Shown in pieces: positions 52,586 through 62,436 of a DNA stretch of 64,000 bases (its first letter is position 1; each line of letters starts with the position of its first letter). Position numbers and translations under genes: made by a program. The notes beneath the pieces were generated by a model that was not told where the DNA came from, searched no databases, and was given only the letters and a program-made list of their open reading frames with translations. The stretch comes from Campylobacter ureolyticus (GTDB lineage: Bacteria > Campylobacterota > Campylobacteria > Campylobacterales > Campylobacteraceae): positions 186,001 to 250,000 of the forward strand of contig NZ_CP053832.1 in the NCBI RefSeq assembly GCF_013372225.1. Reading direction: 5' to 3'.

Positions 52586-54714
52586 TTTGTCTTCTCCTTT
52601 TTTTGAAGTTTATTTGTTATTAAAATACCTATTATTAATATTATTAGAACTAAAAATTGTGGAATTAATGTTTCGTAATAAGGATAAACACCAAGCCAAG
52701 TTATTGGTTTAAACTCTTGAGTAATTATTGTTGGAGTTATGATTTTTCCCTCAATTAGCTCTGCTATACCTTTTCCTGTAAATACAAAACACATATAAAA
52801 TATAACATATGAAGTTACTTTGAAAAATAGCTTGATAGGAATTCTTACTGCTCCTGCTTTTAATAAGAAATATAGTGCAATTAAAACTATCATAGCAACA
52901 CCAAGCCCTGCAAAAATAGCACTAAAATCAGCACTTGTTGAAGCATCAAATAAAAGTGCTTGATAAAATAATACTGTCTCAGCACCTTCTCTAAATACAG
53001 CCAAAAATACTGTTATCCATAGTGTTTTTGCTGAATTTTTGCTTATAGCATCCATTGCTCCTGTTTTTAAAGCAGTTGCCCATTTTTTATCTCTTGCTTT
53101 GTGAAGCATCCAAAATCCTACATAAATTAGCAATACAACTGCTATTAAAAATGTAATTCCTTCTAATAATTCTCTAAATTGTCCAGCATAAGCTCTAAAA
53201 AAGTAATATATTAAAAATGCAGTTACGAAGCTTAAAAAGACACCTGTAAATAAGGCAGAGTATGCTATATTAAGTCTATTTTTATTTCCGCTTTGAATTA
53301 GATATGAAACAATTGCAACTACGATAATTAGTGCTTCAAGTCCTTCTCTTAATAAAATTCCAAACGCTGCTAAAAATAAGAATAAAGGTGATGTATTGCT
53401 GACCTTATCAAGAGAGCCAACTAATAATGTATTTAATTTATCAAAATTTTCTTTTAGTTCTTTTTTATCTGCTCCACTTTTTATAAGTGCAACACCATGA
53501 GTGAATAAGCTTTCTATATTTAATTTTAGTGTGCTATCAACTGCTCCTATTTTATTTTCCATGCCAGATGCTTCAAAAATATCTAAATAAGTACTTTGAA
53601 GCTCGTCAATTAAAGCCTCTTTAGGCATTTTTTCATAGTTTTTTAGGATATTATCAGTTGCAAGTTTTATATCATCTGCAACTTTTGAATAATCTTTATT
53701 TTTAAGCTCATCTTCGTTAAATCCACTGACTTTGATATCCGCTATTTTTTCTTCAGGTATTAAAAGCATTGCGTCAAAAAGAGTATCTTTAATATTTTCA
53801 AATTTTTCTCTAATGTCGTGTTCTGTTAGATTTTCATCATCCAAAGATCTAATTACGCCTCTTAAAGCTTGTTGAATTTGCTGATCTGTTTTTGGTTTAG
53901 TAAAATTTGAAATAGCAATTTCAAGCTTTGTGTTTCTGTAATCATCAAATAATGCTTTGTTTATAAGGCTTTTTGTTTCAAGTAAATTTTTATTTCTAAA
54001 TGCAATAGCCGCCTCATCAAGCTTTAATGAAAATTCATCATGTAAAGATTGTAGTTTAGGATTTAGGGCCGAAGCTGCTTGTAGATTAGCTACAACTTCA
54101 TCGTTAGAGGTTGGCGCGGTTATATCATTTTCATTTAAATTTGATGTTTTTTTATTTGTATTTTGTGTGATTTTTTGACTGTTTTCATTTTTTGTTTCAT
54201 TTTTATCTAGTTCGTTATTTGAATTATTGCTCTCTCCCAAAAGCATTGCAAATATATCATCTGCCCGGGCTTCTCTTTTGGCATTTTCTTCTATCGATGA
54301 TTTTATAGCTGCTTCTTTATCGTAGTTTAAATCACTTGCTTCAGCTTTTAGTCTAAAGCCATTTTGAATAATTGGAGTAACTTCATCAAGGTCAAAATAA
54401 AGCCCATCAATCAAAGCTTTTATTTTATTTATATCAGCACTATCTTTATAATATCTTCTTAAATTTGTAAATTTTCTTTCCATTGAAATGGCTTTGCGAC
54501 CAACATTTCTACCTATTGTGCCTTCCATATTTTCAAAATGTTGAAAATATGCATCTTCGACAAGTTTTTTTGCTTTTAGGTTATCGCCATTTTCATAAAT
54601 GTCAATACTTTGGTCTATTAGGCCTTTGATGATTTCTGTTTCCTTAAAATAGTCATCAACTCTTGCAAAGCAAAGTGAGATAATAAGTGTAAAAATAGTT
54701 AGAATTATTCTCAT
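52582..54714 (-). CDS. FTR1-family iron permease with long periplasmic N-domain (Cj1658-like)
   Basis: A 710-residue protein: signal peptide, about 400 residues of mostly helical periplasmic sequence with an acidic/Asn-rich linker near 170-200, then seven membrane spans holding two REGxE iron-transport motifs (REGLEAL about 455, REGAETV about 574). I start at ATG 54714, behind GAGGA; the longer frame to 54747 adds 11 residues with no site. First gene of the P19 operon. FTR1 and P19 form the core iron importer; the remaining genes are accessory. No strong Fur box was found in the leader. Confidence 0.92.
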   Translation of the reverse strand: MRIILTIFTLIISLCFARVDDYFKETEIIKGLIDQSIDIYENGDNLKAKKLVEDAYFQHFENMEGTIGRNVGRKAISMERKFTNLRRYYKDSADINKIKALIDGLYFDLDEVTPIIQNGFRLKAEASDLNYDKEAAIKSSIEENAKREARADDIFAMLLGESNNSNNELDKNETKNENSQKITQNTNKKTSNLNENDITAPTSNDEVVANLQAASALNPKLQSLHDEFSLKLDEAAIAFRNKNLLETKSLINKALFDDYRNTKLEIAISNFTKPKTDQQIQQALRGVIRSLDDENLTEHDIREKFENIKDTLFDAMLLIPEEKIADIKVSGFNEDELKNKDYSKVADDIKLATDNILKNYEKMPKEALIDELQSTYLDIFEASGMENKIGAVDSTLKLNIESLFTHGVALIKSGADKKELKENFDKLNTLLVGSLDKVSNTSPLFLFLAAFGILLREGLEALIIVVAIVSYLIQSGNKNRLNIAYSALFTGVFLSFVTAFLIYYFFRAYAGQFRELLEGITFLIAVVLLIYVGFWMLHKARDKKWATALKTGAMDAISKNSAKTLWITVFLAVFREGAETVLFYQALLFDASTSADFSAIFAGLGVAMIVLIALYFLLKAGAVRIPIKLFFKVTSYVIFYMCFVFTGKGIAELIEGKIITPTIITQEFKPITWLGVYPYYETLIPQFLVLIILIIGILITNKLQKKEKTK

Positions 54715-54819
54715 AAAGTCCTCATTTTGATTGATAGTTAAAATCATTAAAAAATAATTTATGATAATGTTACTATTTTTTACTTTAAAGTTTCATTAAA
54801 AAATGATTAGTATTTTTAG

Positions 54820-56169
54820 CTAAATTGCGGTAAGTCCATATAAAAATACAGCTAAAATTATAAGAGGAAGTATAAATTTAACATAATAAAACCATATTTT
54901 TATAAATGGGTTTTTAAGTTTTCCTTCATTGCTGATTTCATATACTGCTTCATCTTTCATAACCCAGCCTACATAAATACAGCATAAAAAAGCAGTTATT
55001 ACAAAAAAGAAATTCGCACTTATCATGTCAAAAGCATCAAAAATATTTCGCCCTAAAATTTTTATATCTTCAAGTGGTCCATAAGCTAAGATTGATGGGA
55101 GATTTCCAAAAATAAATATAAAAAAAAGTGTTAAAGTAGTAGCTTTTTTAGTTGAAAATTTAAACTTTTCTTCTAAAATTTGAATTATTACTTGATAAAT
55201 CGTAAGCGAGGTTGTAAGTGCAGCTACTAAAAGTATTAAAAAAAATACAATAGCGAGCAAATTTCCAAATGGAATATGCGAAAAAGCAACTGGCAATGTT
55301 ACAAAAACAAGACTCGGACCGCTATCTGGCGAAAGTCCAGCTGTAAAAATAGCGGGAAATATCATAAATCCAGCCATTACTGCAATCACAGTATTTACAA
55401 CTCCTGTAATAGTTGCTGTTTGTATTAAATTCTCATCTTTTGAAAGATAGCTTGATAGGGTTATCATAACACCAAATCCAAGCGAAAGAGCAAAGAAAAC
55501 TTGTCCTAAAACATTTATTAATAATTTTGCATCAATTTTAGAAAAATCAACACTTAAATAAAAATTAATTCCCTCTTCAAAGCCACTTAAAAAAACATTT
55601 CCTATAATTACAGTTATAAAGCATAAAAATAAAAATGGCATTAAAAATTTAACATATTTTTCAATTCCATCAATTATACCTTTTTTTAAAATATACCAGT
55701 TTATTAAAACAAATATAAAAGTATAAACCGCTATCATAAACGGGCTTTTTTCTATGTGATTTATATAAAAATTTTCTGTGTATTCTTTCGAGGTTATTGC
55801 GGTTCCTAGGTCAAAATTTCCACCTATTATATTTGCTATATATGCACTTACCCAACCACCTAAAATCATATAATACGCAAGTATTCCAAAAGCCCCTAAT
55901 AGTGCTAAATATCCTGTAATTTTCCAAAATTTACTTTTTGAAAATGCATCTACGCTATTTTTCATAGCATTTCTACCAATTACATTTTCAACTAAAATCA
56001 TAGGGATTCCAAGAACAATCATCGCTAAACAAAAAAGTAGCACATAGGCTCCACCACCATTTTCTCCAACTAAATACGGAAATCTCCAAGTGCAGCCAAA
56101 TCCTATAGTTGCACCAGCAGCAGTTAAAATATAAGTAAGTTTATTGCTCCAAAGTTTTTTATTTTGCAT
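54820..56169 (-). CDS. Sodium-dependent transporter (NSS/SNF family)
   Basis: A 449-residue, 11- to 12-span symporter with the NSS hallmark N-terminus (KLTYILTAAGATIGFGCTWRFPYL), which contains the sodium and substrate sites, and an early NAMKNSVDAF loop. Bacterial members usually carry amino acids. It is a single gene between the P19 operon and xth. The substrate is not predictable. Confidence 0.9.
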   Translation of the reverse strand: MQNKKLWSNKLTYILTAAGATIGFGCTWRFPYLVGENGGGAYVLLFCLAMIVLGIPMILVENVIGRNAMKNSVDAFSKSKFWKITGYLALLGAFGILAYYMILGGWVSAYIANIIGGNFDLGTAITSKEYTENFYINHIEKSPFMIAVYTFIFVLINWYILKKGIIDGIEKYVKFLMPFLFLCFITVIIGNVFLSGFEEGINFYLSVDFSKIDAKLLINVLGQVFFALSLGFGVMITLSSYLSKDENLIQTATITGVVNTVIAVMAGFMIFPAIFTAGLSPDSGPSLVFVTLPVAFSHIPFGNLLAIVFFLILLVAALTTSLTIYQVIIQILEEKFKFSTKKATTLTLFFIFIFGNLPSILAYGPLEDIKILGRNIFDAFDMISANFFFVITAFLCCIYVGWVMKDEAVYEISNEGKLKNPFIKIWFYYVKFILPLIILAVFLYGLTAI

Positions 56170-56251
56170 GAAAATCCTAAATTCTGTTTTAAAAGGTTAC
56201 GATTATATCTTAAATTTGATTTTAAAAAGATAAAATTTATAAAATTCTACA

Positions 56252-57007
56252 TTAAATTTCTATCTCAATGCCAACAGGGCAGTGATCACTTCCATAAATT
56301 TCATCCATTATAAAGGCATTTTTTAATTTATCTTTTAGACTATCGCTTATAAAAAAGTAATCAATTCTCCAACCAGCGTTATTTGCCCTTGCGTTAAATC
56401 TATAAGTCCACCAAGAGTATTTTATATCTTTGGGGTTTAAAAATCTATAAGTATCTATAAAACCACTTTTTATAAGTTTATCAATCCAAGCTCTTTCAAT
56501 ATCCAAAAATCCGCTCCTTTGAGAGTTTGCTTTTGGGTTTTTAAGATCGATTTCTTTGTGAGCTGTATTTACATCGCCACAAATTATTATATCTTTTCCC
56601 TCATTTTTTAAATTTACAATGTAGTTTAAAAAATCATCATAAAATTTCATCTTATAATTAAGTCTTTCATCATCTTTTTGTCCATTTGGAAAGTAGATGT
56701 TAAACAGTACTACATTTTTAAAGCGGTGTTCTAAAACTCTTCCCTCATCATCATTGTTAAAAAGAGATTTAAAACACTCTGTATCAAAATTTGAAAGACT
56801 CATAACACCTGAATATCCGCTTCTTTTTGCAGGGTTTAAATTTATCTCTTTAAATGGTAAGTTGTAAATTTCAGCTGGGATTTGCTCTTGATCTGCTTTT
56901 ACTTCTTGAAGAGCTAAAAAATCAGGCTTTATATCATCTATCCAAGCAAAAGCATCTTTATTTACAGCTGCCCTTATGCCGTTTATATTCCAAGAAATTA
57001 GTTTCAA
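56252..57007 (-). CDS. xth: Exodeoxyribonuclease III / AP endonuclease
   Basis: A 251-residue ExoIII-type nuclease of normal length for base-excision repair. Motifs: LISWNINGIRA, LQEVKAD, CGDVNTAHKEIDL, WRIDYFFIS and the C-terminal GSDHCPVGIEI with the catalytic histidine. AAAGGAAAA precedes the ATG. Transcribed alone. Confidence 0.96.
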   Translation of the reverse strand: MKLISWNINGIRAAVNKDAFAWIDDIKPDFLALQEVKADQEQIPAEIYNLPFKEINLNPAKRSGYSGVMSLSNFDTECFKSLFNNDDEGRVLEHRFKNVVLFNIYFPNGQKDDERLNYKMKFYDDFLNYIVNLKNEGKDIIICGDVNTAHKEIDLKNPKANSQRSGFLDIERAWIDKLIKSGFIDTYRFLNPKDIKYSWWTYRFNARANNAGWRIDYFFISDSLKDKLKNAFIMDEIYGSDHCPVGIEIEI

Positions 57008-57132
57008 AATTTTTCCTTTTTAAAGCATTATAGTTAAAAATTTATAAAACAAAACTTTTAAATTTAAAAAGAGACAAATTTTAGCTAAATTTAGGTAAAA
57101 TAGCTTTCATACTTTTACAAGTAAGGAAAAAT

Positions 57133-58695
57133 ATGAAGTTTTCAAGGCTTAACCTTTTTTTTGGTGGAATTTTTGCCTTATCGTGTTGGTTTTTTATAGT
57201 TTGGGGATATGAATTTGTAGGCTCCACAAATACAATAATTTTCTTATGCGCCTCTGTGTTTGGTCTTTTTATGGCTTTTAATATTGGTGGAAATGATGTT
57301 GCAAACTCTTTTGGAACAAGCGTTGGAGCAGGGACCTTAACTTTAACTCAAGCTCTTTTAATAGCTGCTGTTTTTGAAGTAAGTGGAGCTGTTTTAGCAG
57401 GGGCAAATGTAACTGATACAATTAGAAGTGGCATAGTTGATTTAGATAGTCTGTCAACTTCACCAATGGATTTTGTTTATATAATGATAAGTGCTTTATT
57501 TTCAGCTTCGATTTGGATATTTTTAGCTACTAAAAAAGGTTGGCCAGTTTCTACAACTCACGCGATTGTTGGAGCGATAGTTGGAGCTAGTTTAACACTT
57601 GGTTTTATGCTTGATATAAAAGAAATTTCTGTTTTATCTCTTGTGAAATGGTCAAAAATAGGTTCTATTGTAATATCTTGGTTTTTATCTCCTGTGCTTG
57701 GAGGAGTTTGTTCTTTTGTGCTTTATAAGTCTGTTAAAAAATATATTTTAAACTATAATGCTATTGCCGAGCTAAAAATAGAAAAAATTAAAAAAAAGAA
57801 AAAAGAGCTAAAAAAAATACATAAAAAAATTTTTGATGAACTTAGTGAGGCTGAAAAAGTTAAATTTACAGAAGCTATGAATATGGATATTTTCACTATG
57901 AAAGATCCAAATTTTGATCCAAATGATTTAGATACTGAGTATTTTAAAAAAATACACGAACTTGACGCAAAAAAAGAGTCTTTAAAGTCCCATCAAGCAC
58001 TTGAAATGGGAATTCCTGCAATTGCTGCTTTTGGAGTTGGAATAGTATCAAGCATGTTTATATTTAAAGGACTTAAAAATTTAGAACTAGGTCTTTCAAA
58101 TTTGCAAAATTACTTAATAATAGCGATGATTAGTGCAACAACTTGGATGGCTATGTTTATCTTTGCAAAAACTTTAAGAAGATCTGATTTATCAAAATCA
58201 ACTTTTTTAATGTTTTCTTGGCTTCAGGTTTTCACTGCTGCTGGATTTGCATTTTCACATGGGTCAAATGATATTGCAAACGCCGTTGGTCCATTTGCTG
58301 CAATAATTGATACTTTGGCAAATAACACCATAAATCCAACTGCTGAGGTTCCGCCAATCATAATGGCAACTTTTGGAGTTGCTTTAGTAACTGGACTTTG
58401 GTTTATGGGAAAAGAGGTTATAAAAACAGTTGGAACAAGTTTAACTACAATTCATCCAGCATCTGGTTTTTGTGCTGAACTAGCCGCAGCAAGTGTGGTA
58501 ATGAGTGCATCAATTTTGGGACTTCCTGTTTCATCAACTCACATTTTAGTTGGAGCAGTTTTGGGAATTGGTGTGGTAAATGCACAAGCAAATTGGGCAT
58601 TAATGAAACCAATTGCATTAACTTGGGTTATAACCTTGCCAGCAGCAGCTGTGATAAGTTCAGTTGGATTTGTGATATTAAAGATTGTATTTTAA
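57133..58695 (+). CDS. pit: PiT-family inorganic phosphate transporter
   Basis: A 520-residue transporter with the two PHO4 signature repeats: FNIGGNDVANSFGTSVGAGTL near the N-terminus and FSHGSNDIANAVGPFAAI near residue 375. Both halves end in a PVSTTHAIVGAI/PVSSTHILVGAV motif. A charged cytosolic loop of about 80 residues (roughly 220-300) separates them. It imports phosphate with protons or sodium. AAGGAAA precedes the ATG. Similar to C. jejuni Cj1194. Confidence 0.94.
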   Translation: MKFSRLNLFFGGIFALSCWFFIVWGYEFVGSTNTIIFLCASVFGLFMAFNIGGNDVANSFGTSVGAGTLTLTQALLIAAVFEVSGAVLAGANVTDTIRSGIVDLDSLSTSPMDFVYIMISALFSASIWIFLATKKGWPVSTTHAIVGAIVGASLTLGFMLDIKEISVLSLVKWSKIGSIVISWFLSPVLGGVCSFVLYKSVKKYILNYNAIAELKIEKIKKKKKELKKIHKKIFDELSEAEKVKFTEAMNMDIFTMKDPNFDPNDLDTEYFKKIHELDAKKESLKSHQALEMGIPAIAAFGVGIVSSMFIFKGLKNLELGLSNLQNYLIIAMISATTWMAMFIFAKTLRRSDLSKSTFLMFSWLQVFTAAGFAFSHGSNDIANAVGPFAAIIDTLANNTINPTAEVPPIIMATFGVALVTGLWFMGKEVIKTVGTSLTTIHPASGFCAELAAASVVMSASILGLPVSSTHILVGAVLGIGVVNAQANWALMKPIALTWVITLPAAAVISSVGFVILKIVF

Positions 58696-59195
58696 AATTT
58701 TTCAGATATTTATATAATTTCATAGAATAGTAATTAATACTTATGTGGATATTATAAATGTTGTATTTTTTAAATAATTCTTAGCAAAGTAATGATCGTT
58801 TTGAAGTTTTGCTGATAATAGGTTGCCGATGTATTTTGACAATAAACAGCTATTTTTTCTAGCTTAAGAAAAAACTAAAATTTATGTTTTAAGCTTTAAA
58901 ATACTGCACAAAAAATATCTTTAGTTAAAATAAAAAATTTTTATAGACAATTATTTATTAACATAGTATTTTTTAAAAACAATATAAAGCCTAGTTTTTA
59001 TAAAATTTTAAAACTGGATAGATTGTTAAAAATATTTAATTTAAATAATTCTTATATCAAAGATAGATATAAAATGAATCAAATGGTAGATATTTAAAAT
59101 ATTAGATTGATATTTATCAAGCTGTTTGATAGTTTGAAATAGGATATGATAATTTAAGGTTTGAGTTAAAAACGCAAACCTTAAAAATTGATAAT
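58696..59195. other. 500-bp stretch without a recognisable gene
   Basis: Very AT-rich, no open frame above about 25 codons with a ribosome site, no tRNA-like clover leaf seen. It holds scattered short repeats of AAATATTTA type and, at its right end, the hairpin after bamA. It could contain an unannotated small RNA or a decayed gene; I see no positive evidence for either. Confidence 0.5.
59155..59183 (-). terminator. Hairpin after bamA, probable terminator
   Basis: TAAGGTTTG pairs with CAAACCTTA (9 bp, 11-base loop), 13 bp beyond the bamA stop. The minus-strand tail is only weakly T-rich, which lowers confidence. Confidence 0.5.
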
Positions 59196-61442
59196 TTAAA
59201 ATCTTGCTCCAATTGTAAATTCAAAGCTGTTTGTACTATCATAGTCTTCTTTATTAAGTGGTTTTACCCAGAAAAGTTGTAGTGGTCCAACAGGTGTTCT
59301 CCACTCAATTCCTGCTCCAGTACTATATCTTTTTGACTCACTCCAGCTATCATCACCTATCATTCCATAGTCAAAAAATGTTACAAAACGCATATTTATA
59401 CGATCAATTAAAGGCATACTTAACTCAAATGAGTTATTAAAGCTTTGTTTTCCACCTGTTTCTATGTAGTTACAATGTGTATTATCAAGACAAATTTTCT
59501 TTTTTGGAATACTTCTTCCATCATATCCTCTAACAGATCTCATGCCACCTAAAAATAATTTTTTATTAACTGGTAGGTTTTTATCATCGAAGAAATATCC
59601 AGCACCTGCTTTATATCTAAATATCAAATCCCAATCGATATAATCTTTCATTCCAAAGTACCAATTAAAATTCGCATTGCCTTTTAGATACTCTATATCT
59701 CCACCAAGTCCTGAATAATCAAGCGAAGCACTAGCTATAATACCACTTCTTGGCAAGTAGTAATCATCTGTATTGTTAAATACAATTGATGGAATAAGTG
59801 AGCTTTTTAAATTATTTCCATTTTGATAACCAGCTTTTTTATAATAGGCGTTTAAGCCATTTATTTTTGATTTTTCAATTTCATAAGTTAAATATGCATT
59901 TGTATATCTTCCAAGCTTTCTACCAATTGTCGCACTTGCTCCATAAGCTTTCTCATCATAGTCATTCCAGTCCCAATCTCTTGCATAAATTTGACCACTT
60001 AGACTATATTCTGAGTTATAAATTCTAGGATTTGTAAAACCAATTGCTCCACTTAGTTGATCATCACTTTTTTCAGCGCTTACATAGCCACTTATTCCAC
60101 TACCAAATATATTTTTTTCAGAAACTGATGCACTTAGTAAAAGACCATCTCCACTTCCATATCCAATACCACCTGTTATGCTTCCAGTAGGGGCTTCTTT
60201 AACATCTATATTTAAATCTATTTCATTATCATTTACAACATTTTCAGTTATTTCGACATCATCAAAATATCCAGTTCTTCTAAGTGAATTTTTAGAATCA
60301 ACCAAATCAGTTCTATTGTAAAGTTCACCCTCTGTTAAATACATCTCTCTTCTTACAACCGAATCAGCAGTTTTTTCATTACCTGAAATTGTTACATTTC
60401 TTACATAAATTTGAGCGTGAGGTTTAATGATATAATTTATTTTAACAGTATTATTTTCATTATCAGGTTTTAAATCAGGATTAACCTCAACATAGGCATA
60501 TCCCTTGTCTGCAACTATATTTTCAAGTTTTGCAATATCTCTTCTTATCCAATCAGCATTAAATCTTTTGCCACTTCTTAATTTTAAATCTTTAATAATT
60601 TTTTTTGTATCAAGCTCTAAATATTGTGGTGCTTCGATTGAAATTTCACTAACTTTAAATCTTTCTCCCTCTGTTATGTAGTAGGTAAGATCGGCGGTAT
60701 AATTACTCATATATGTATTTACAAAAGGAGCTGAAACAGTGGCGTTTAAATAGCCTCTTTTCATGTATTCATTTTGTATTCTAGCTGGATCATTTGGAAG
60801 ATCTGCAGTTTTTAACTTGCCATCATCAAAGCCCCACATCCAGCCAAAGGTTTCTCTTTGTTTATTTGCAATTGCAGGTCTTATATCTGAGTACTTAAGC
60901 TTCTTAGCGCCAACCAAATTTACATTTTTTATTGTGATTTTTTCGCCTCTATTTACTATAACTGTTAAATGAAGTGAGCTTTTGTCTTCATCTAAAAACT
61001 CCTCTTCTATCTCAACAACAGTATCAAAATAACCCTTTACTTCATAAAACTGTCTTACTCTTTCTTTTACTTGATTTAAGGCAACCTTATCATAAGTTTG
61101 ACCAAGTTTTAAGCCAATTATTTGTTCCATTGCGGTTCTATCGTTTGTAACAACACCTTCAATATCAAGTTTTGAAATAATAGGCTTTTCTTTTACATGA
61201 ACAATCAAATTTCCGTTATTTTCAGTAATGTAAACATCATCAAAATAGCCTTGATTAAAAAGATTTGTGATGGCTTTGTTTGTGTTATAGCCTGTGATAG
61301 TATCTCCTATTTTAAGACCTGATATGTTTTGTGCAACTAATGGTGAAATTTGTTTTAAACCCTCGAAATTTACAGACTTTATAGCTGTTGCGCCAAAAGC
61401 CAAATTTGCTAAAAACAGTGCTAGATATGTAGTTTTTTTCAT
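59196..61442 (-). CDS. bamA: Outer-membrane protein assembly factor BamA
   Basis: A 748-residue Omp85 protein: signal peptide ending LAFGA, five POTRA repeats (about 20-420), then a 16-strand barrel with the loop-6 motif MRSVRGYDGRS and a C-terminal phenylalanine. It inserts barrel proteins, including the iron receptors of this window, in the outer membrane. Divergent from tyrA, as C. jejuni Cj0129c is from Cj0130. Confidence 0.96.
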   Translation of the reverse strand: MKKTTYLALFLANLAFGATAIKSVNFEGLKQISPLVAQNISGLKIGDTITGYNTNKAITNLFNQGYFDDVYITENNGNLIVHVKEKPIISKLDIEGVVTNDRTAMEQIIGLKLGQTYDKVALNQVKERVRQFYEVKGYFDTVVEIEEEFLDEDKSSLHLTVIVNRGEKITIKNVNLVGAKKLKYSDIRPAIANKQRETFGWMWGFDDGKLKTADLPNDPARIQNEYMKRGYLNATVSAPFVNTYMSNYTADLTYYITEGERFKVSEISIEAPQYLELDTKKIIKDLKLRSGKRFNADWIRRDIAKLENIVADKGYAYVEVNPDLKPDNENNTVKINYIIKPHAQIYVRNVTISGNEKTADSVVRREMYLTEGELYNRTDLVDSKNSLRRTGYFDDVEITENVVNDNEIDLNIDVKEAPTGSITGGIGYGSGDGLLLSASVSEKNIFGSGISGYVSAEKSDDQLSGAIGFTNPRIYNSEYSLSGQIYARDWDWNDYDEKAYGASATIGRKLGRYTNAYLTYEIEKSKINGLNAYYKKAGYQNGNNLKSSLIPSIVFNNTDDYYLPRSGIIASASLDYSGLGGDIEYLKGNANFNWYFGMKDYIDWDLIFRYKAGAGYFFDDKNLPVNKKLFLGGMRSVRGYDGRSIPKKKICLDNTHCNYIETGGKQSFNNSFELSMPLIDRINMRFVTFFDYGMIGDDSWSESKRYSTGAGIEWRTPVGPLQLFWVKPLNKEDYDSTNSFEFTIGARF

Positions 61443-61472
61443 TTGCTAACCTAAAAATAAATATTTTGGCGG

Positions 61473-61478
61473 TATAAT
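61473..61478 (+). promoter_or_regulatory. Probable -10 element (TATAAT) for tyrA
   Basis: Perfect TATAAT 42 bases before the tyrA ATG (61520) in the bamA-tyrA divergent gap. Confidence 0.45.
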
Positions 61479-61519
61479 AGCATAATTAAAATAAAATTTT
61501 AGTGAAAATAAGGAAATTT

Positions 61520-62350
61520 ATGAAAATTGGTATTATTGGTCTAGGATTAATAGGAGGCTCGGTTGGACTTTGTCTAAAAGATATGAAATTAATAGATAGA
61601 GTTTATGGAAGCGATATAAGTAAAGGAAATGAGAGTCTTGCTCTAAATTTAGGACTTGTTGATGAGATAATAACTTTTGATCAAATGAAAGAGATTTGTG
61701 ATGTTATATTTTTAGCAATTCCAGTTGAGGCAATAGTTAAAACCTTACAAAATTTAAAAGATATTAAAAATACCACAACGATAATTGAGCTAGGAAGTAC
61801 AAAAGAAAAGATAATTTCTTCTTGTCCAAAAGAAATAAGGGCAAATTTAGTGGCTGCTCATCCTATGGCTGGAACTGAAAATTCAGGTCCAAAAGCTGCA
61901 TTTAAAACACTTTTACAAAAAGCCGTTGTGGTTATTTGTAATGATGATGATACAGCAAATTTACATGCAAAAAGAGCTATTGAAATTTTTTCTTACGCTG
62001 GCATGAAGATAGTTTTTATGGATGCTAAAAAGCACGATCACCATGTTGCTTTGATTTCGCATTTGCCGCATGTTATAAGCTATTCGTTGGTAAATAGTGT
62101 TTTAAAAGAAGAAAATAAAAGAAATATCATAAATTTAGCCGGAGGAAGCTTTTCAGATGTTAGTCGTATCGCGAAATCTTCGCCTGAAATGTGGAGTGAT
62201 ATTTTTAAACAAAATAAAGAAAATGTTTTAAATTCTATAAGTTCATTTAAAAAAGAACTTGATTTTTGTCAAAATTTAATAGAAGATAAAAAATGGCAAG
62301 AGCTTACAAAATGGCTATATGAGGCAAGAATTATAAGAGATTTTTTATAA
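61520..62350 (+). CDS. tyrA: Prephenate dehydrogenase
   Basis: A 276-residue TyrA with the NAD-binding GIIGLGLIGGSVG at the N-terminus, the AAHPMAGTE active-site block and HDHHVALISHLPHVISYSLV. It makes 4-hydroxyphenylpyruvate for tyrosine. I chose ATG 61520 with AAGGAAA just upstream; the in-frame GTG 61502 has no ribosome site. Order with bamA, the M23 peptidase and lpxC is that of C. jejuni Cj0129c-Cj0132. Confidence 0.94.
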   Translation: MKIGIIGLGLIGGSVGLCLKDMKLIDRVYGSDISKGNESLALNLGLVDEIITFDQMKEICDVIFLAIPVEAIVKTLQNLKDIKNTTTIIELGSTKEKIISSCPKEIRANLVAAHPMAGTENSGPKAAFKTLLQKAVVVICNDDDTANLHAKRAIEIFSYAGMKIVFMDAKKHDHHVALISHLPHVISYSLVNSVLKEENKRNIINLAGGSFSDVSRIAKSSPEMWSDIFKQNKENVLNSISSFKKELDFCQNLIEDKKWQELTKWLYEARIIRDFL

Positions 62351-62436
62351 ATTAAAATTGAAATTTACCGTAAGTTTATCAGTTAAAAGTAAAATTAGGT
62401 AAGAGCTATAAAAATAATATAATTTAAGGTGAGAGT

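Noticed and set aside
54721-54819. Fur box upstream of FTR1 (TATGATAATGTTACTA region near 54760)
   Set aside because: Only one half-site matches well; the second half diverges, so it was not listed as a feature despite the expectation of iron control.
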